A stretch of 64,000 nucleotides of DNA from Uliginosibacterium flavum (GTDB lineage: Bacteria; Pseudomonadota; Gammaproteobacteria; Burkholderiales; Rhodocyclaceae): contig NZ_JBEWZI010000002.1 of assembly GCF_040566545.1 (NCBI RefSeq), forward strand, positions 124,001-188,000, written 5' to 3'. Each line of letters begins with the position of its first letter. The first letter of the stretch is position 1. The notes under the pieces were generated by a model. That model was not told where the DNA came from, made no database searches, and saw only the letters and a program-made list of their open reading frames with translations. Position numbers and translations under genes: made by a program. Positions 34,657 to 44,930 of this stretch are shown here, piece after piece.

Positions 34657-36208
34657 GCAGCCCCCCCTCTTCCTCTTCCACGCTCGGCGGTGCGCCGCGT
34701 GGCAGGGTGAACGCAAACCAGGCGCCGCCCTCGGCCCGATCGCCGGCGGAAAGCACGCCACCATGCGCTTCAACAATGATCTTGCAGATCGACAGCCCCA
34801 GGCCCAGACCGGTTTCGGTAGCCACGCCAGCGCCGCGCACGAAGGGCTCGAAAAGTTGTTCAACGGCGCCGGGCGGCAGACCGCAGCCGGCATCTTCCAC
34901 GCGGATGCTGACGGCAGCCTCGCCCAATTCAGCGGCCACGCGGATCGGACTGCCGGGCGGGCTGAACTTGGCCGCATTCTCCAGCAGATTGCACAACACA
35001 CGTTCGATCAGCACGGCATCGAACTCAAGCAAAGGCAGCTCTGCGGGCAGACAGACTTCCAACCGATGCGCGGCGAGCCGATCCCCCAGATGCGCAAGGG
35101 CTGCGCCCACAATTTCTTCAAGTGACTGCCAATCGCGGCGCAGCACCACACGACTGGATTGCAGGCGCGCCATGTCCAGCAGATTATTGACCAGCTCGCT
35201 CATGCGCATGGCCTGCTCACGGATCGCCAGTGCCAACGTGCCGGTAGATGCGCCTTCGGCATCGAGCAGGGCATCGGCCTGACCGACCATGATGGTCAGC
35301 GGCGTCCGGATGTCATGCGACAAGGCCGACAGGATGGTGCTGCGCAGCCGTTCGCGCTCCATATCAAGCGTCGCCTGCTGCGCCACCTTGACGTAGTGCA
35401 AACGCTCCAGCGCAATCGCCACCAGCAAGGCCACCGCCGTCAGCGACTGCCGCTGCGCAGTCCCCAGACGTACTTCTGGCGCACTCACCGCCAGCACCCC
35501 GCGCCGGCGCATCGGCGCGTCCAGCGGCAAGAGCAGGAGACGATACCCGCTGCGCAACAGATCGTCCTGCTCGTGCGGTCGGCCGTCGTGCAACACGGTT
35601 TCGATCAAGGCCGGAATCAGGCACAGGCCCGCACCCGGCAATACCGCGGCTTCACCGTTCGCATTCAAACGGCGTAATTGTTCACGCGAGCTGAGCCACC
35701 ACAAGTCCGCCAGACCGCCCATTTCTTCGCTGACGAACTGCTCCAGCAAGGCGTGCACCTGACTCATGTCGATGGCGCCCGCCAACTCACGTGCCAGCGC
35801 GTACTGGCGCTGCGCGGCGCGCTCGCCGACGGCGGCCACATCGGCCTGCTGGCGCAAACGGGCCATCAACTCGGCCAGCAGCAGGCCAACCAGCAGCATC
35901 ACGGCAAAGGTCAGCAGGTATTGCACATCACCCACCGCAAAGGACAGGCGCGGCGGGACATGGAAGTAGTCGAAAGCCAGCACACCCAGCAGTGCACACC
36001 AGGCGGCCGGGCCACGCGAATAGCGCAGCGCAATGCCGACGACCAGCAACAGGTAGAGCATGACCAGATTGGAGGGATCGACCCAGGCCAGAAGCGGCTG
36101 AGTCAGCGTGGTGAGCAGCGCAACACCGAGCGAGGCCGCCGCGTAGCCCACGCGTGGGCTGCGCCAGCGGCCAGGGGCAGATCGGGCAGAGGGATCAAAA
36201 GTATCCAT
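34649..36208 (-). CDS. kdpD: Short KdpD-like sensor histidine kinase lacking the N-terminal KdpD/USP domains
   Basis: A 519-residue kinase. Four TM helices (VGYAAASLGVALLTTLTQPL, LVMLYLLLVVGIAL, AWCALLGVLAFDYF, LLTFAVMLLVGLLLAELMA) form the DUF4118 module. A GAF-like region (140-280), a dimerisation H-box ALSHDIRTPLTIMVG, NLLENAAKFSPPG (N box) and GLGLGLSICKIIVEAHGG (G box) follow. Full KdpD is near 900 residues; the roughly 370-residue cytoplasmic front part with Walker motifs and the universal-stress domain is missing. Only 42 bp separate its ATG from the next gene, so it cannot be hidden upstream. Potassium or turgor sensing may differ from the standard protein. Confidence 0.9.
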   Translation of the reverse strand: MDTFDPSARSAPGRWRSPRVGYAAASLGVALLTTLTQPLLAWVDPSNLVMLYLLLVVGIALRYSRGPAAWCALLGVLAFDYFHVPPRLSFAVGDVQYLLTFAVMLLVGLLLAELMARLRQQADVAAVGERAAQRQYALARELAGAIDMSQVHALLEQFVSEEMGGLADLWWLSSREQLRRLNANGEAAVLPGAGLCLIPALIETVLHDGRPHEQDDLLRSGYRLLLLPLDAPMRRRGVLAVSAPEVRLGTAQRQSLTAVALLVAIALERLHYVKVAQQATLDMERERLRSTILSALSHDIRTPLTIMVGQADALLDAEGASTGTLALAIREQAMRMSELVNNLLDMARLQSSRVVLRRDWQSLEEIVGAALAHLGDRLAAHRLEVCLPAELPLLEFDAVLIERVLCNLLENAAKFSPPGSPIRVAAELGEAAVSIRVEDAGCGLPPGAVEQLFEPFVRGAGVATETGLGLGLSICKIIVEAHGGVLSAGDRAEGGAWFAFTLPRGAPPSVEEEEGGLHE

Positions 36209-36250
36209 GCCCGCAGCTTAGCCGTCGGGATGTAAAAAAGATGAAGAAAT

Positions 36251-37294
36251 TCAGCTGACCAGATGCGACAGCTCGCTGCGGGCATAACGCGCCGCCGATT
36301 CGTAACCCACATCGAAAAGACGCGTCAGATTGCTGCGCGACCAGTCGAACACATCCGGCAGATCAGCATCGGGCACGTCTTCAACCAGTGGCACGCGATG
36401 CGGCTTGTGCAACTTGGGATATTTGCCCAGATGCTCGGCTTCGAAGATCTTCAGGTCGTCGCGAGCGATTTCGATCAGCGGGGTCAGGATGGACATGACC
36501 CAGGCGTCGTAGAGACCGCGCGGAGCACGGAGCAGGCGATCCGCGCCGAGCAGATCAAACACGACGATCTCTTCCAGATTCGGATGCAGGGCAAGCAGAT
36601 CCTTGAAGTTCAGGCAATCCAGCGCTGCGCCTTCGATATACAAGCCGTCATCCAGTTCCGTCGGCGGATACAGGAAGGGGAAGGACAGCGCGGCCTGCAG
36701 ATGCTGCGGCGTAAGCTGGGCCTTGTTGAAGTTCTCCATCTTGCGCGTGCGCAGGTTGAAGGCATTCACGTAAAGCTCGGGCTGGATATCCGGGATGGCG
36801 GCGAAATCGATGATCTGCTCGGCAAACGGAACGTGCGCGCACAGACCCAGCGATTGGGCGCTCAAGTCACTCGGACAGCCATTGGCGAGCATCAGCTCGG
36901 AGCAATCCTTGAGCAGCTGACTCAGCGGATCACGCGCCGGCCAATCCATCAGCTTCTGAATAAAAGGATTGAGGCCCAGCGCACGGCGATACATCTCCGC
37001 CATCGCGCCGGGTTTGTTGAATACCTTGAAATTGACCGGCAGGGCGTCGTAGAGCGGATCAGCAATGCCCAGCTCGGAGACCCCGGCGAGCGTCGTTACC
37101 GGATCGCCATCCTTGGGTGCGCAGTACATCAGACCCAGCAGCGCACCGGCACCAGCGGTGGAGATGACATCAAACTTGAGGCCAATCTCGTGAAAGGCGA
37201 CCAGCGCGCCGGCAACGAGCGTGGCATTTGGTGCGCCGCCGCTGATGATCAGCGCGGTGCGGGCATGATCCTGCTTGCGGGCCTTGGTCGCCAT
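36251..37294 (-). CDS. Patatin-like protein with altered catalytic residues
   Basis: A 347-residue protein with the patatin fold order: ALIISGGAPNATLVAG at the oxyanion-loop position, FDVISTAGAGALLG at the nucleophile elbow and LYIEGAALDCLN at the dyad-Asp position. Active patatins have GGGxxG, GTSAG and DGG/DGA. Here the serine position is Gly48 and the Asp is Glu, so lipase activity is doubtful. The fold and length are otherwise intact and the frame is open, so this looks like a maintained pseudoenzyme rather than decay. It is divergent from nudC and 42 bp upstream of the kdpD start on the same strand. Confidence 0.8.
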   Translation of the reverse strand: MATKARKQDHARTALIISGGAPNATLVAGALVAFHEIGLKFDVISTAGAGALLGLMYCAPKDGDPVTTLAGVSELGIADPLYDALPVNFKVFNKPGAMAEMYRRALGLNPFIQKLMDWPARDPLSQLLKDCSELMLANGCPSDLSAQSLGLCAHVPFAEQIIDFAAIPDIQPELYVNAFNLRTRKMENFNKAQLTPQHLQAALSFPFLYPPTELDDGLYIEGAALDCLNFKDLLALHPNLEEIVVFDLLGADRLLRAPRGLYDAWVMSILTPLIEIARDDLKIFEAEHLGKYPKLHKPHRVPLVEDVPDADLPDVFDWSRSNLTRLFDVGYESAARYARSELSHLVS

Positions 37295-37414
37295 GATTCC
37301 TCTCCCCTGCGTTAAACTCGAATCGAAAGAATAAAGGAAAACCCTGCCTCATTCCGGCACCTGCCCCATCGTTCGGGTCGCCCCCTTCAAGCTAATCACT
37401 GGAATATTTCAAAC

Positions 37415-38245
37415 ATGCAGTGGCCTGACGATTTCAGCCCCGGTTTCAGCCCAAGCACCGCCCGGGCGGGCGATGACGTCCATCACTTCGCCTTCATCGG
37501 CGATGAAATTCTTCTCTGCCCGGAGAGCCGCATGGCATCTGCCTCGCAGCTCACCCTGCTCGGTGAGCCGCGCGCAGCCTTCGTCTTCGGGCAGCTTGCC
37601 GGCAAACCCTGCGTCCTCGCGGCCTGGCAGGCAGATGTCCCCATACCAGCCGGCTTGCAACGCATCAACGTGCGTCAGGCTTTCGAGCTGCTGCCCGCCG
37701 GCCACTGGAGTCTGGCCGCGCGCGCCAAGCAGATGCTGAGCTGGGATCTGGCCACGCGCTTCTGCGGCACCTGCGCTAGCCCGACCCAGGCAATGGACGG
37801 CGAGCCCGCCAAGCTCTGCCCGAACTGCGGCCAGCGCAGCTACCCGCAAATTGCCCCGGCGATCATGTGTCTGGTGCGCCGTGGCAATGAACTGCTGCTG
37901 GCCCGCTCGGCCCATTTTCGCCCCGGCATGTACAGCGCCCTGGCGGGTTTCGTCGAGGCCGGCGAAAGCGTGGAAGCCTGTGTGCACCGCGAAGTCTTCG
38001 AAGAAACCGGCATCCGGGTCACCAACCTGCGCTGGTTCGCCAGTCAGCCCTGGCCCTTTCCGCAATCCCTGATGCTGGCCTTCCACGCCGATTATGCCGG
38101 CGGCGAAATCGTGCCGCAGCCCGGCGAGATCGAGGATGCGCAATGGTTCCGCCTTGACGCCTTGCCCGATCTGCCCTCTGCCGTCAGCATTGCTTCGCGC
38201 CTGATCGAAGCAGGCATCGCCGAGTGCAACAAGACTCTGGCCTGA
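37415..38245 (+). CDS. nudC: NAD(H) pyrophosphatase / RNA NAD-decapping hydrolase NudC
   Basis: A 276-residue Nudix hydrolase. The zinc site is FCGTCASP and LCPNCGQRSYP. The Nudix box runs G-x5-E-x7-REVFEETGI from GFVEAGES. SQPWPFPQSLMLAF is the motif that separates NudC from other Nudix enzymes. It hydrolyses NADH and removes NAD caps from RNA. The start ATG 37415 is poorly supported by a ribosome site, but no better one is present. Confidence 0.95.
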   Translation: MQWPDDFSPGFSPSTARAGDDVHHFAFIGDEILLCPESRMASASQLTLLGEPRAAFVFGQLAGKPCVLAAWQADVPIPAGLQRINVRQAFELLPAGHWSLAARAKQMLSWDLATRFCGTCASPTQAMDGEPAKLCPNCGQRSYPQIAPAIMCLVRRGNELLLARSAHFRPGMYSALAGFVEAGESVEACVHREVFEETGIRVTNLRWFASQPWPFPQSLMLAFHADYAGGEIVPQPGEIEDAQWFRLDALPDLPSAVSIASRLIEAGIAECNKTLA

Positions 38246-38382
38246 GCAATTTGGGTCGTAAATAAAACTTTGTTACACGCAGACACACAGAAACACTTGC
38301 CGACCATTGGAGCTCAGTGCATTCTGCGCGGTATCGCCCTGAAACCTAAGGGTATTGTTAATTTGCACTTGTGAGGATTGCC

Positions 38383-39378
38383 ATGCCAACCCGAATCCTG
38401 TTATCCCTTCTGACAGCCCTGATCCTGTGTAGCGCCAGCCTGTCGGTGCAGGCCGTCGAGCTCAAGGGCTGGCTGCGCGAAGCCCAGGAATACCCCCAGC
38501 ATCAAGGCCTGCTCTACTTCTTTGAACGCATCAAGACCAACACCCAGGGCCGCTACACAGGCCGGGTGTTGTGCTGCGAAGAGCTCGGCCAGCAGAGAGA
38601 TGTTGTCCCGAAATTCAAGAGTGGCGAAGTCGATGTCGTGCTGTTTTTCTCATCGGCACTGACCGCGGATGTGCCCGAAATGGCCGTATTCAGCCTGCCC
38701 TTCATCTTCCGCAATCCGGATCACATGATGTCGGTGCTCAACGGCGAAGCAGGTCAGGACATGCAGGAGCTGCTGCAGAAAAAAGGCTACACCGTGCTGG
38801 CCTGGTATGACGGTGGCTCGCGCTCCTTCTACTCACGCAACAAGACCTTGGCTTACGCCTCCGACTTCAAGGGCCAGAAGATCCGCGTCCCCAACAAGGC
38901 GGACATGATCTCGATGGTCAAGGCGCTTGAGGGCTCGCCCTCGACGCTGGCCTTCGACAAGGTGCCAACAGCGCTCAAGAGCGGCGAACTGGATATTGCA
39001 GAAAACGACTTCACGTCTTATTACACGTCCGAACACTACAAGGTTGCCCCGTATTACACCTTCAGCCATCACACCGTGCAGCCGATTGCTTTGCTCGTCT
39101 CTGCCAAACGCTGGGCCGGCCTGAGCGAAGCGGACAAAGCAGCGTTCCGCCTGTCCGCACAGGAATCCGCCGTGCAAGCAGCCAAGATCCGCAGTCAGCG
39201 TGACAACGAGATCCGCGCCAAGCTGGACAAGGCCGGCGTGAAGTTCAGCGAGTTCCGCGGCGCCACCACCGCGATTTCACTGATGAAGACCACCTACGAG
39301 CCGGTGATCGTCAGTCCCAAGGCGACCGAACTGATGGTCAAAATCATGACCGGCACGCGCGGCAAGGTCAGCGAGTAA
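38383..39378 (+). CDS. TRAP transporter solute-binding protein, DctP family (orphan)
   Basis: A 331-residue periplasmic binding protein with a signal peptide (LLSLLTALILCSASLSVQA). FKSGEVDVVLFFSSALTADVP, FSLPFIFRNPDHM, WYDGGSRSFYS, FKGQKIRVPNKADM and FDKVPTALKSGELDIAENDF follow the DctP fold. ATG 38383 has GAGG 6 bp upstream; an in-frame GTG at 38371 is less likely. No DctQ/DctM membrane genes are adjacent, so its permease lies elsewhere or it serves as a sensor. Ligand unknown, probably a carboxylate. Confidence 0.9.
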   Translation: MPTRILLSLLTALILCSASLSVQAVELKGWLREAQEYPQHQGLLYFFERIKTNTQGRYTGRVLCCEELGQQRDVVPKFKSGEVDVVLFFSSALTADVPEMAVFSLPFIFRNPDHMMSVLNGEAGQDMQELLQKKGYTVLAWYDGGSRSFYSRNKTLAYASDFKGQKIRVPNKADMISMVKALEGSPSTLAFDKVPTALKSGELDIAENDFTSYYTSEHYKVAPYYTFSHHTVQPIALLVSAKRWAGLSEADKAAFRLSAQESAVQAAKIRSQRDNEIRAKLDKAGVKFSEFRGATTAISLMKTTYEPVIVSPKATELMVKIMTGTRGKVSE

Positions 39379-39383
39379 GCGCC

Positions 39384-40790
39384 TCACTCTTCGAGCGGGC
39401 GGCCATGCCCTGAAATGGCCGCCCCCGCATTCCTCACCAGCGTCCTCAGCCAGATCAGCGAACTGAGTGACACCAGCGCAATGACGATGAAGGCCGGCGG
39501 AAAGTCCGCCGCCACCACGCTCGCATGTCCCTGCAAAAAGCCGGAACCCTGCAGCGCAAACGCCCCCACCGTCACCCCCATTCCCGCTGCCAGTTGCTGC
39601 ACCACACTGGCCAGACTGGTCGCCTGACTCATCTGCGGCCGCTCGATATCGGCATAGGCCAGCGCGTTCAGGCTGGTAAATTGCAGCGAGCGGAAGCAGC
39701 CGCCGATCAGCAACACCACCGTGATCAGGGCGTGCGGCGTATGTGATGTAAATACACCGATCAGCATCAGCGAAGCCGCTGCGACCACCGTATTCCAGAT
39801 CAGCACACGCCGGAAACCGAAACGCTGCAGGATGCGCGCTGCCATGGTCTTCATGAACAGCGCACCGACCGCCGAAGCACAGGTCAGCAAGCCGGATTCA
39901 AAAGAGCTCAGGCCAAAGCCCAATTGCAGAAACAGCGGTAGCAGGAAAGGAATCGCGCCGATGCCGATGCGAAAAAAGAAGCCCGCCACCACGCCGATGC
40001 GAAAAGTCGGGATCTGCAGCAACCCAAGATTCAACAAGGGATGTAACTTGCTGCGCGCCGTCCACACGTAGGCACTCACCAGCAGCACACCAGCGACAAT
40101 GCCTGCCAATGCCACCGGCAGTGAAACCAGATGTCGCCCGGCCGTGGCCAGGCCCAGCATCAACGCCGACAAGCCCAGCGCCGAGAGCAGGAAACCGCTC
40201 CAGTCCAAGGGCTGCACGAACTCATCACGCAGATTCTCGATATGTCGTCCAGCCATCACCAGGCCAATAATGCTGATCGGGATGTTGATGAAAAAGATCC
40301 AGCGCCAGTGAAAATAGGTGCTGATAAAGCCACCCAGCGGCGGCCCGATTACCGGCCCGATCAGCGCCGGAATCGTCAGATAACTCAGCGCCCGCACCAT
40401 CTCCGCCTTGGTCGTGCTGCGCAAGACCACCAGCCGCCCCACCGGCACCATCATCGCCCCGCCCATGCCTTGCACGAAACGCGCCGCCACAAACCCCACC
40501 AGCGAACCGGACAGCGCGCACAGGATGGAGCCAGCCATGAATACGCAAATGGCCGAGCGAAACACCGTACGCGAGCCGAAGCGATCCGCCATCCAGCCGC
40601 TGATCGGGATGAACACGGCGAGGCTCAACAGATAGGAGGTCAGCGCCAGCTTCAGCGCAATCGGGTCTTCATGCAGATCACGCGCAATCGTCGGCAGCGA
40701 GGTGGCGATCACCGTCGAGTCCATGTTCTCCATGAACAGGGCACAGGCGACGATCATCGGAACAAGGATGTGCTTGGGGATGCGGAACAC
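39384..40790 (-). CDS. MFS efflux transporter, DHA2 (EmrB/QacA) family
   Basis: A 468-residue transporter with the DHA2 hallmarks: CALFMENMDSTVIATSLPTI in TM1, WMADRFGSRTVF (motif A) and GRLVVLRSTTKAEM, with about 12-14 TM helices. It probably expels hydrophobic compounds by proton antiport. I placed the start at GTG 40790, where the conserved N-terminal helix begins; the frame continues to an ATG at 40994 but that stretch is a dispersed repeat. No TetR-type regulator or EmrA adaptor is adjacent. Confidence 0.88.
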   Translation of the reverse strand: MFRIPKHILVPMIVACALFMENMDSTVIATSLPTIARDLHEDPIALKLALTSYLLSLAVFIPISGWMADRFGSRTVFRSAICVFMAGSILCALSGSLVGFVAARFVQGMGGAMMVPVGRLVVLRSTTKAEMVRALSYLTIPALIGPVIGPPLGGFISTYFHWRWIFFINIPISIIGLVMAGRHIENLRDEFVQPLDWSGFLLSALGLSALMLGLATAGRHLVSLPVALAGIVAGVLLVSAYVWTARSKLHPLLNLGLLQIPTFRIGVVAGFFFRIGIGAIPFLLPLFLQLGFGLSSFESGLLTCASAVGALFMKTMAARILQRFGFRRVLIWNTVVAAASLMLIGVFTSHTPHALITVVLLIGGCFRSLQFTSLNALAYADIERPQMSQATSLASVVQQLAAGMGVTVGAFALQGSGFLQGHASVVAADFPPAFIVIALVSLSSLIWLRTLVRNAGAAISGHGRPLEE

Positions 40791-40847
40791 AGCGCGCCAC
40801 GGAACGAACGAAGGCGCCAGTGTGCCGCAGTTTGCTGCGCCGCGGCG

Positions 40848-40954
40848 AGCGGAGTCACGCAGGCTTGCCGAAGCATGCGGCCTGAAGAGGCCCTCTGGGT
40901 CAGCCTCTGCAGACACCCCGCCCGCCAAGGCAAGCGGAGCGCGGGTCTTCAGCA
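40848..40954. repeat. Dispersed intergenic repeat copy between the MFS gene and gpmI
   Basis: GCATGCGGCCTGAAGAGG (40873-40890) and GCGCGGGTCTTCAGCAAC (near 40939-40954) are the inverted arms, enclosing GGGTCAGCCTCTGCAGA. It is the same arm pattern as in the other copies. The 290-bp gap 40791-41080 otherwise holds the divergent promoters. Confidence 0.6.
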
Positions 40955-41080
40955 ACCCTACCCGACTGTCACGCCAAAACCTGCGAAAACGCAAGCAAAG
41001 CGCAATTCACTGCTGCGCCCGAACGCCTGCCGCGCGATAATGCGGGACTTCGCCTTACTCATTTGCTTCAGGGATAGAAC

Positions 41081-42715
<1,635 letters not shown>

Positions 42716-42746
42716 GCCAGCGGGCGCAATGCCCGGCTGAAACGAC

Positions 42747-42783
42747 AAAGCCCGCTGTTGCTTGTGCTCCAGCGGGCTTTTTC
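42747..42783 (+). terminator. Intrinsic terminator after gpmI
   Basis: AAAGCCCGCTG (42747-42757) pairs with CAGCGGGCTTT (42770-42780), followed by TTC and more T. Confidence 0.92.
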
Positions 42784-42792
42784 ATTTCAGGA

Positions 42793-42870
42793 CAGACTGA
42801 AGAGCCGCACGGAACAAGGATCTTCGGATAGGTATTCGCAAGACTCAGACTGCATGCCCCTGACAGGCGG
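42793..42870. repeat. Dispersed intergenic repeat remnant upstream of the ABC exporter
   Basis: CTGAAGAGCCGCAC is followed by GGATCTTCGG and, 30 bp on, GCATGCCCCTG. This is a shortened and diverged member of the CTGAAGAGCCGC family. Confidence 0.5.
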
Positions 42871-42892
42871 CGTAGCCCCTACAATCTCCCCC

Positions 42893-44698
42893 ATGCGACG
42901 CTCCCACTCCACGACCCTGCCTGATCCGGCCAAGCCCGGTGAACTTCACGCCCTGAATACTCTGCGCAGTCTGCTGCCCTATCTGTGGCAATGGCGTGCG
43001 CGCATTGCGCTGGCGCTCAGCTGCCTGATTGCGGCCAAGGTGGCCAACGTGTGGGTGCCACTGATCTTCAAGCACATCGTCGATGCGTTGGCGATCACTC
43101 CCGCGCAGGCCTTCATCGTGGTGCCGGCGGCCCTGCTGCTGGCCTATGGCGTGCTGCGTTTTTCGACCTCGATGTTCACCGAGCTGCGCGAAATCCTGTT
43201 TGCCCGCGTCACTCAGGAATGCGTGCGGCGCATCGCGCTGGGCGTGTTCGAACACCTGCACGCGCTATCGCTGCGCTTTCATCTGGAACGCCAGACCGGC
43301 GGCCTGTCGCGCGACATCGAACGCGGCACGCGCTCGGTCAATTCCCTGATCAATTTCGCCATCTACAGCATCCTGCCGACGCTGGTCGAAATCAGTCTGG
43401 TGATGGGCGTGCTGCTGGTGAAATACGAGCCGGTGTATGCGCTGATCACCGCCGCCACGCTGACGGCCTACATCCTGTTCACGATCAAGGTCACCAACTG
43501 GCGCACCGCCTTGCGCCGCGAAGCCAACGAGCTGGATTCGGCCGCCAACGCCCGCGCCATCGACGCGCTGATCAATTACGAAACGGTGAAGTACTTCAAC
43601 AATGAGGCCTGGGAAGCGCAGCGTTATGACGAGAAGCTGCGTGCCTGGAGTAAGGCACAGGTACGCAACCAGATCTCGCTCTCGCTGCTCAACATGGGTC
43701 AGGCCGCGATCATCGCCAGCGGCGTCACCGCCATGATGTGGCAGGCCGCTGCCGGCGTGGCTGCAGGCAAAATGAGCCTGGGCGATATCGTGCTGGTGAA
43801 TGCCTTCCTGATCCAGCTGTATGCACCGCTGAATTTCCTTGGCGTGCTCTACCGCGAAATCCGCCAGTCGCTGACGGACATCGAACGCATGTTCGGCCTG
43901 ATGCGCACCGAGCGCGAAGTGGCCGACGCGCCCAACGCCAGCGAACTCGCGGCCGGACCGATGAGTCTGAGTTTCGACGCCGTCGGCTTTGCTTACGATC
44001 CGCGCCGGCCGGTGCTGACGGACGTTTCGCTGACAGTCCCGCCCGGCCACACCCTGGCCGTGGTCGGCCATTCCGGCGGCGGCAAGTCCACGCTGGCGCG
44101 TCTGGTTTTCCGTTTCTACGACGTGAGCAGCGGCGCGATCCGCATCAACGGCACGGACATCCGCCAGATCAGCCAGAACAGTCTGCGCCGCGCCATCGGC
44201 ATCGTGCCGCAGGACACCGTGCTGTTCAACGACAGCATCTACTACAACATCCTGTATGGCCGCCCGGACGCCAGCCACGAGGAGGTCATCGCCGCCGCGC
44301 AGGCCGCGCAACTCCACGACTTCATCAGCCGCCTGCCCGATGGCTACGAAACCAAGGTCGGCGAGCGCGGTTTGAAGCTTTCCGGTGGCGAGAAGCAGCG
44401 CGTGGCGATTGCCCGCACCCTGCTCAAGAACCCGAGCATTCTGGTTTTCGACGAAGCCACCTCGGCGCTCGATTCACGCACCGAGCAAGCCATCCAGGGG
44501 CAGCTCGAAGCCGCCGCGCGCGGGCGCACAGCACTGATCATCGCCCACCGCCTGTCCACCGTGATGAATGCCGACGAGATCGTGGTGCTGGAACAGGGCC
44601 GCGTGATCGAACGCGGCAGCCATGCAGCGCTGCTTTCGGCGGATGGCGCGTATGCCGCGATGTGGCGCCTGCAGTTGCAGGAGCGCGAAGAGGACTGA
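42893..44698 (+). CDS. Atm1/HMT1-like ABC exporter (fused permease and ATPase)
   Basis: A 601-residue half-transporter. An N-terminal six-helix exporter domain is followed by an ATPase with Walker A GHSGGGKST, signature LSGGEKQRVAIAR, Walker B ILVFDEATSALD and the H-loop IIAHRLSTV. INYETVKYFNNEAWE, NMGQAAIIASGV and NFLGVLYREIRQSLTDIERM are typical of the Atm1/ABCB6-7 group, which exports glutathione-linked compounds and protects from heavy metals. ATG 42893 was chosen; ATG 42854 is possible but lies in repeat sequence. It stands alone, and the stop codon is followed after 2 bp by a heptamer array. Confidence 0.92.
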   Translation: MRRSHSTTLPDPAKPGELHALNTLRSLLPYLWQWRARIALALSCLIAAKVANVWVPLIFKHIVDALAITPAQAFIVVPAALLLAYGVLRFSTSMFTELREILFARVTQECVRRIALGVFEHLHALSLRFHLERQTGGLSRDIERGTRSVNSLINFAIYSILPTLVEISLVMGVLLVKYEPVYALITAATLTAYILFTIKVTNWRTALRREANELDSAANARAIDALINYETVKYFNNEAWEAQRYDEKLRAWSKAQVRNQISLSLLNMGQAAIIASGVTAMMWQAAAGVAAGKMSLGDIVLVNAFLIQLYAPLNFLGVLYREIRQSLTDIERMFGLMRTEREVADAPNASELAAGPMSLSFDAVGFAYDPRRPVLTDVSLTVPPGHTLAVVGHSGGGKSTLARLVFRFYDVSSGAIRINGTDIRQISQNSLRRAIGIVPQDTVLFNDSIYYNILYGRPDASHEEVIAAAQAAQLHDFISRLPDGYETKVGERGLKLSGGEKQRVAIARTLLKNPSILVFDEATSALDSRTEQAIQGQLEAAARGRTALIIAHRLSTVMNADEIVVLEQGRVIERGSHAALLSADGAYAAMWRLQLQEREED

Positions 44699-44700
44699 AT

Positions 44701-44741
44701 CTGGGGACTGGGGACTGGGGACTGGGGACTGGGGACTGGGG
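44701..44741. repeat. Six tandem copies of CTGGGGA right after the ABC exporter stop
   Basis: CTGGGGA repeats without a mismatch for 5.9 units (44701-44741), 2 bp after the TGA stop. The unit differs by one base from CTGAGGA, the reverse complement of TCCTCAG, the array unit at 44975-45006. The two arrays therefore face each other across about 230 bp. Confidence 0.95.
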
Positions 44742-44828
44742 CAGCGTGTCCCGAGAGCCGCGCCGGCCAAGCCTCTTCAGCACACCTGCCCGAAGAAGCT
44801 TAGCGGATGAGACTCTACAAGCATGTCC
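44742..44828. repeat. Body of the composite repeat, second copy
   Basis: Strongly similar over about 87 bp to 21810-21894: both have GCAGCGT-TCCCGAGA, CTTCAGCACACCTGCCCGAA, GAAGCTTA, a variable dozen bases and then CAAGCATG. Both copies lie between heptamer arrays or their remnants. No open reading frame is shared. Confidence 0.85.
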
Positions 44829-44888
44829 GTAGGAGCTAGCGCAGCTGGCGATTCACACGGGCAAATCGCCAGCTGCGCTAGCTCCTAC
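44829..44888. repeat. Perfect 25-bp inverted repeat with 10-bp loop
   Basis: The 25 bases at 44829-44853 (starting GTAGGAGCTAGCGCAGCTGG) recur as the exact reverse complement at 44864-44888, with loop CACACGGGCA. Such a hairpin would be very stable in RNA or single-stranded DNA. It lacks a T-run and looks like a REP-type unit inside the composite element. Confidence 0.9.
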
Positions 44889-44930
44889 GTCACCACCTCG
44901 AGAGCCTCGCCCATCTTGCCTGTGTAACAC

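Noticed and set aside
40791..40994. N-terminal 68-residue extension of the MFS transporter
   Set aside because: The stretch is a translated dispersed repeat; the conserved TM1 region begins right after the GTG at 40790.
42758..42892. Upstream extension of the ABC exporter
   Set aside because: It covers the gpmI terminator and a repeat remnant; the exporter fold begins after ATG 42893.
44701..44741. Phase-variation tract controlling the ABC exporter
   Set aside because: The array lies after the stop codon, so changes in copy number cannot shift the reading frame; an effect on the message end remains possible.
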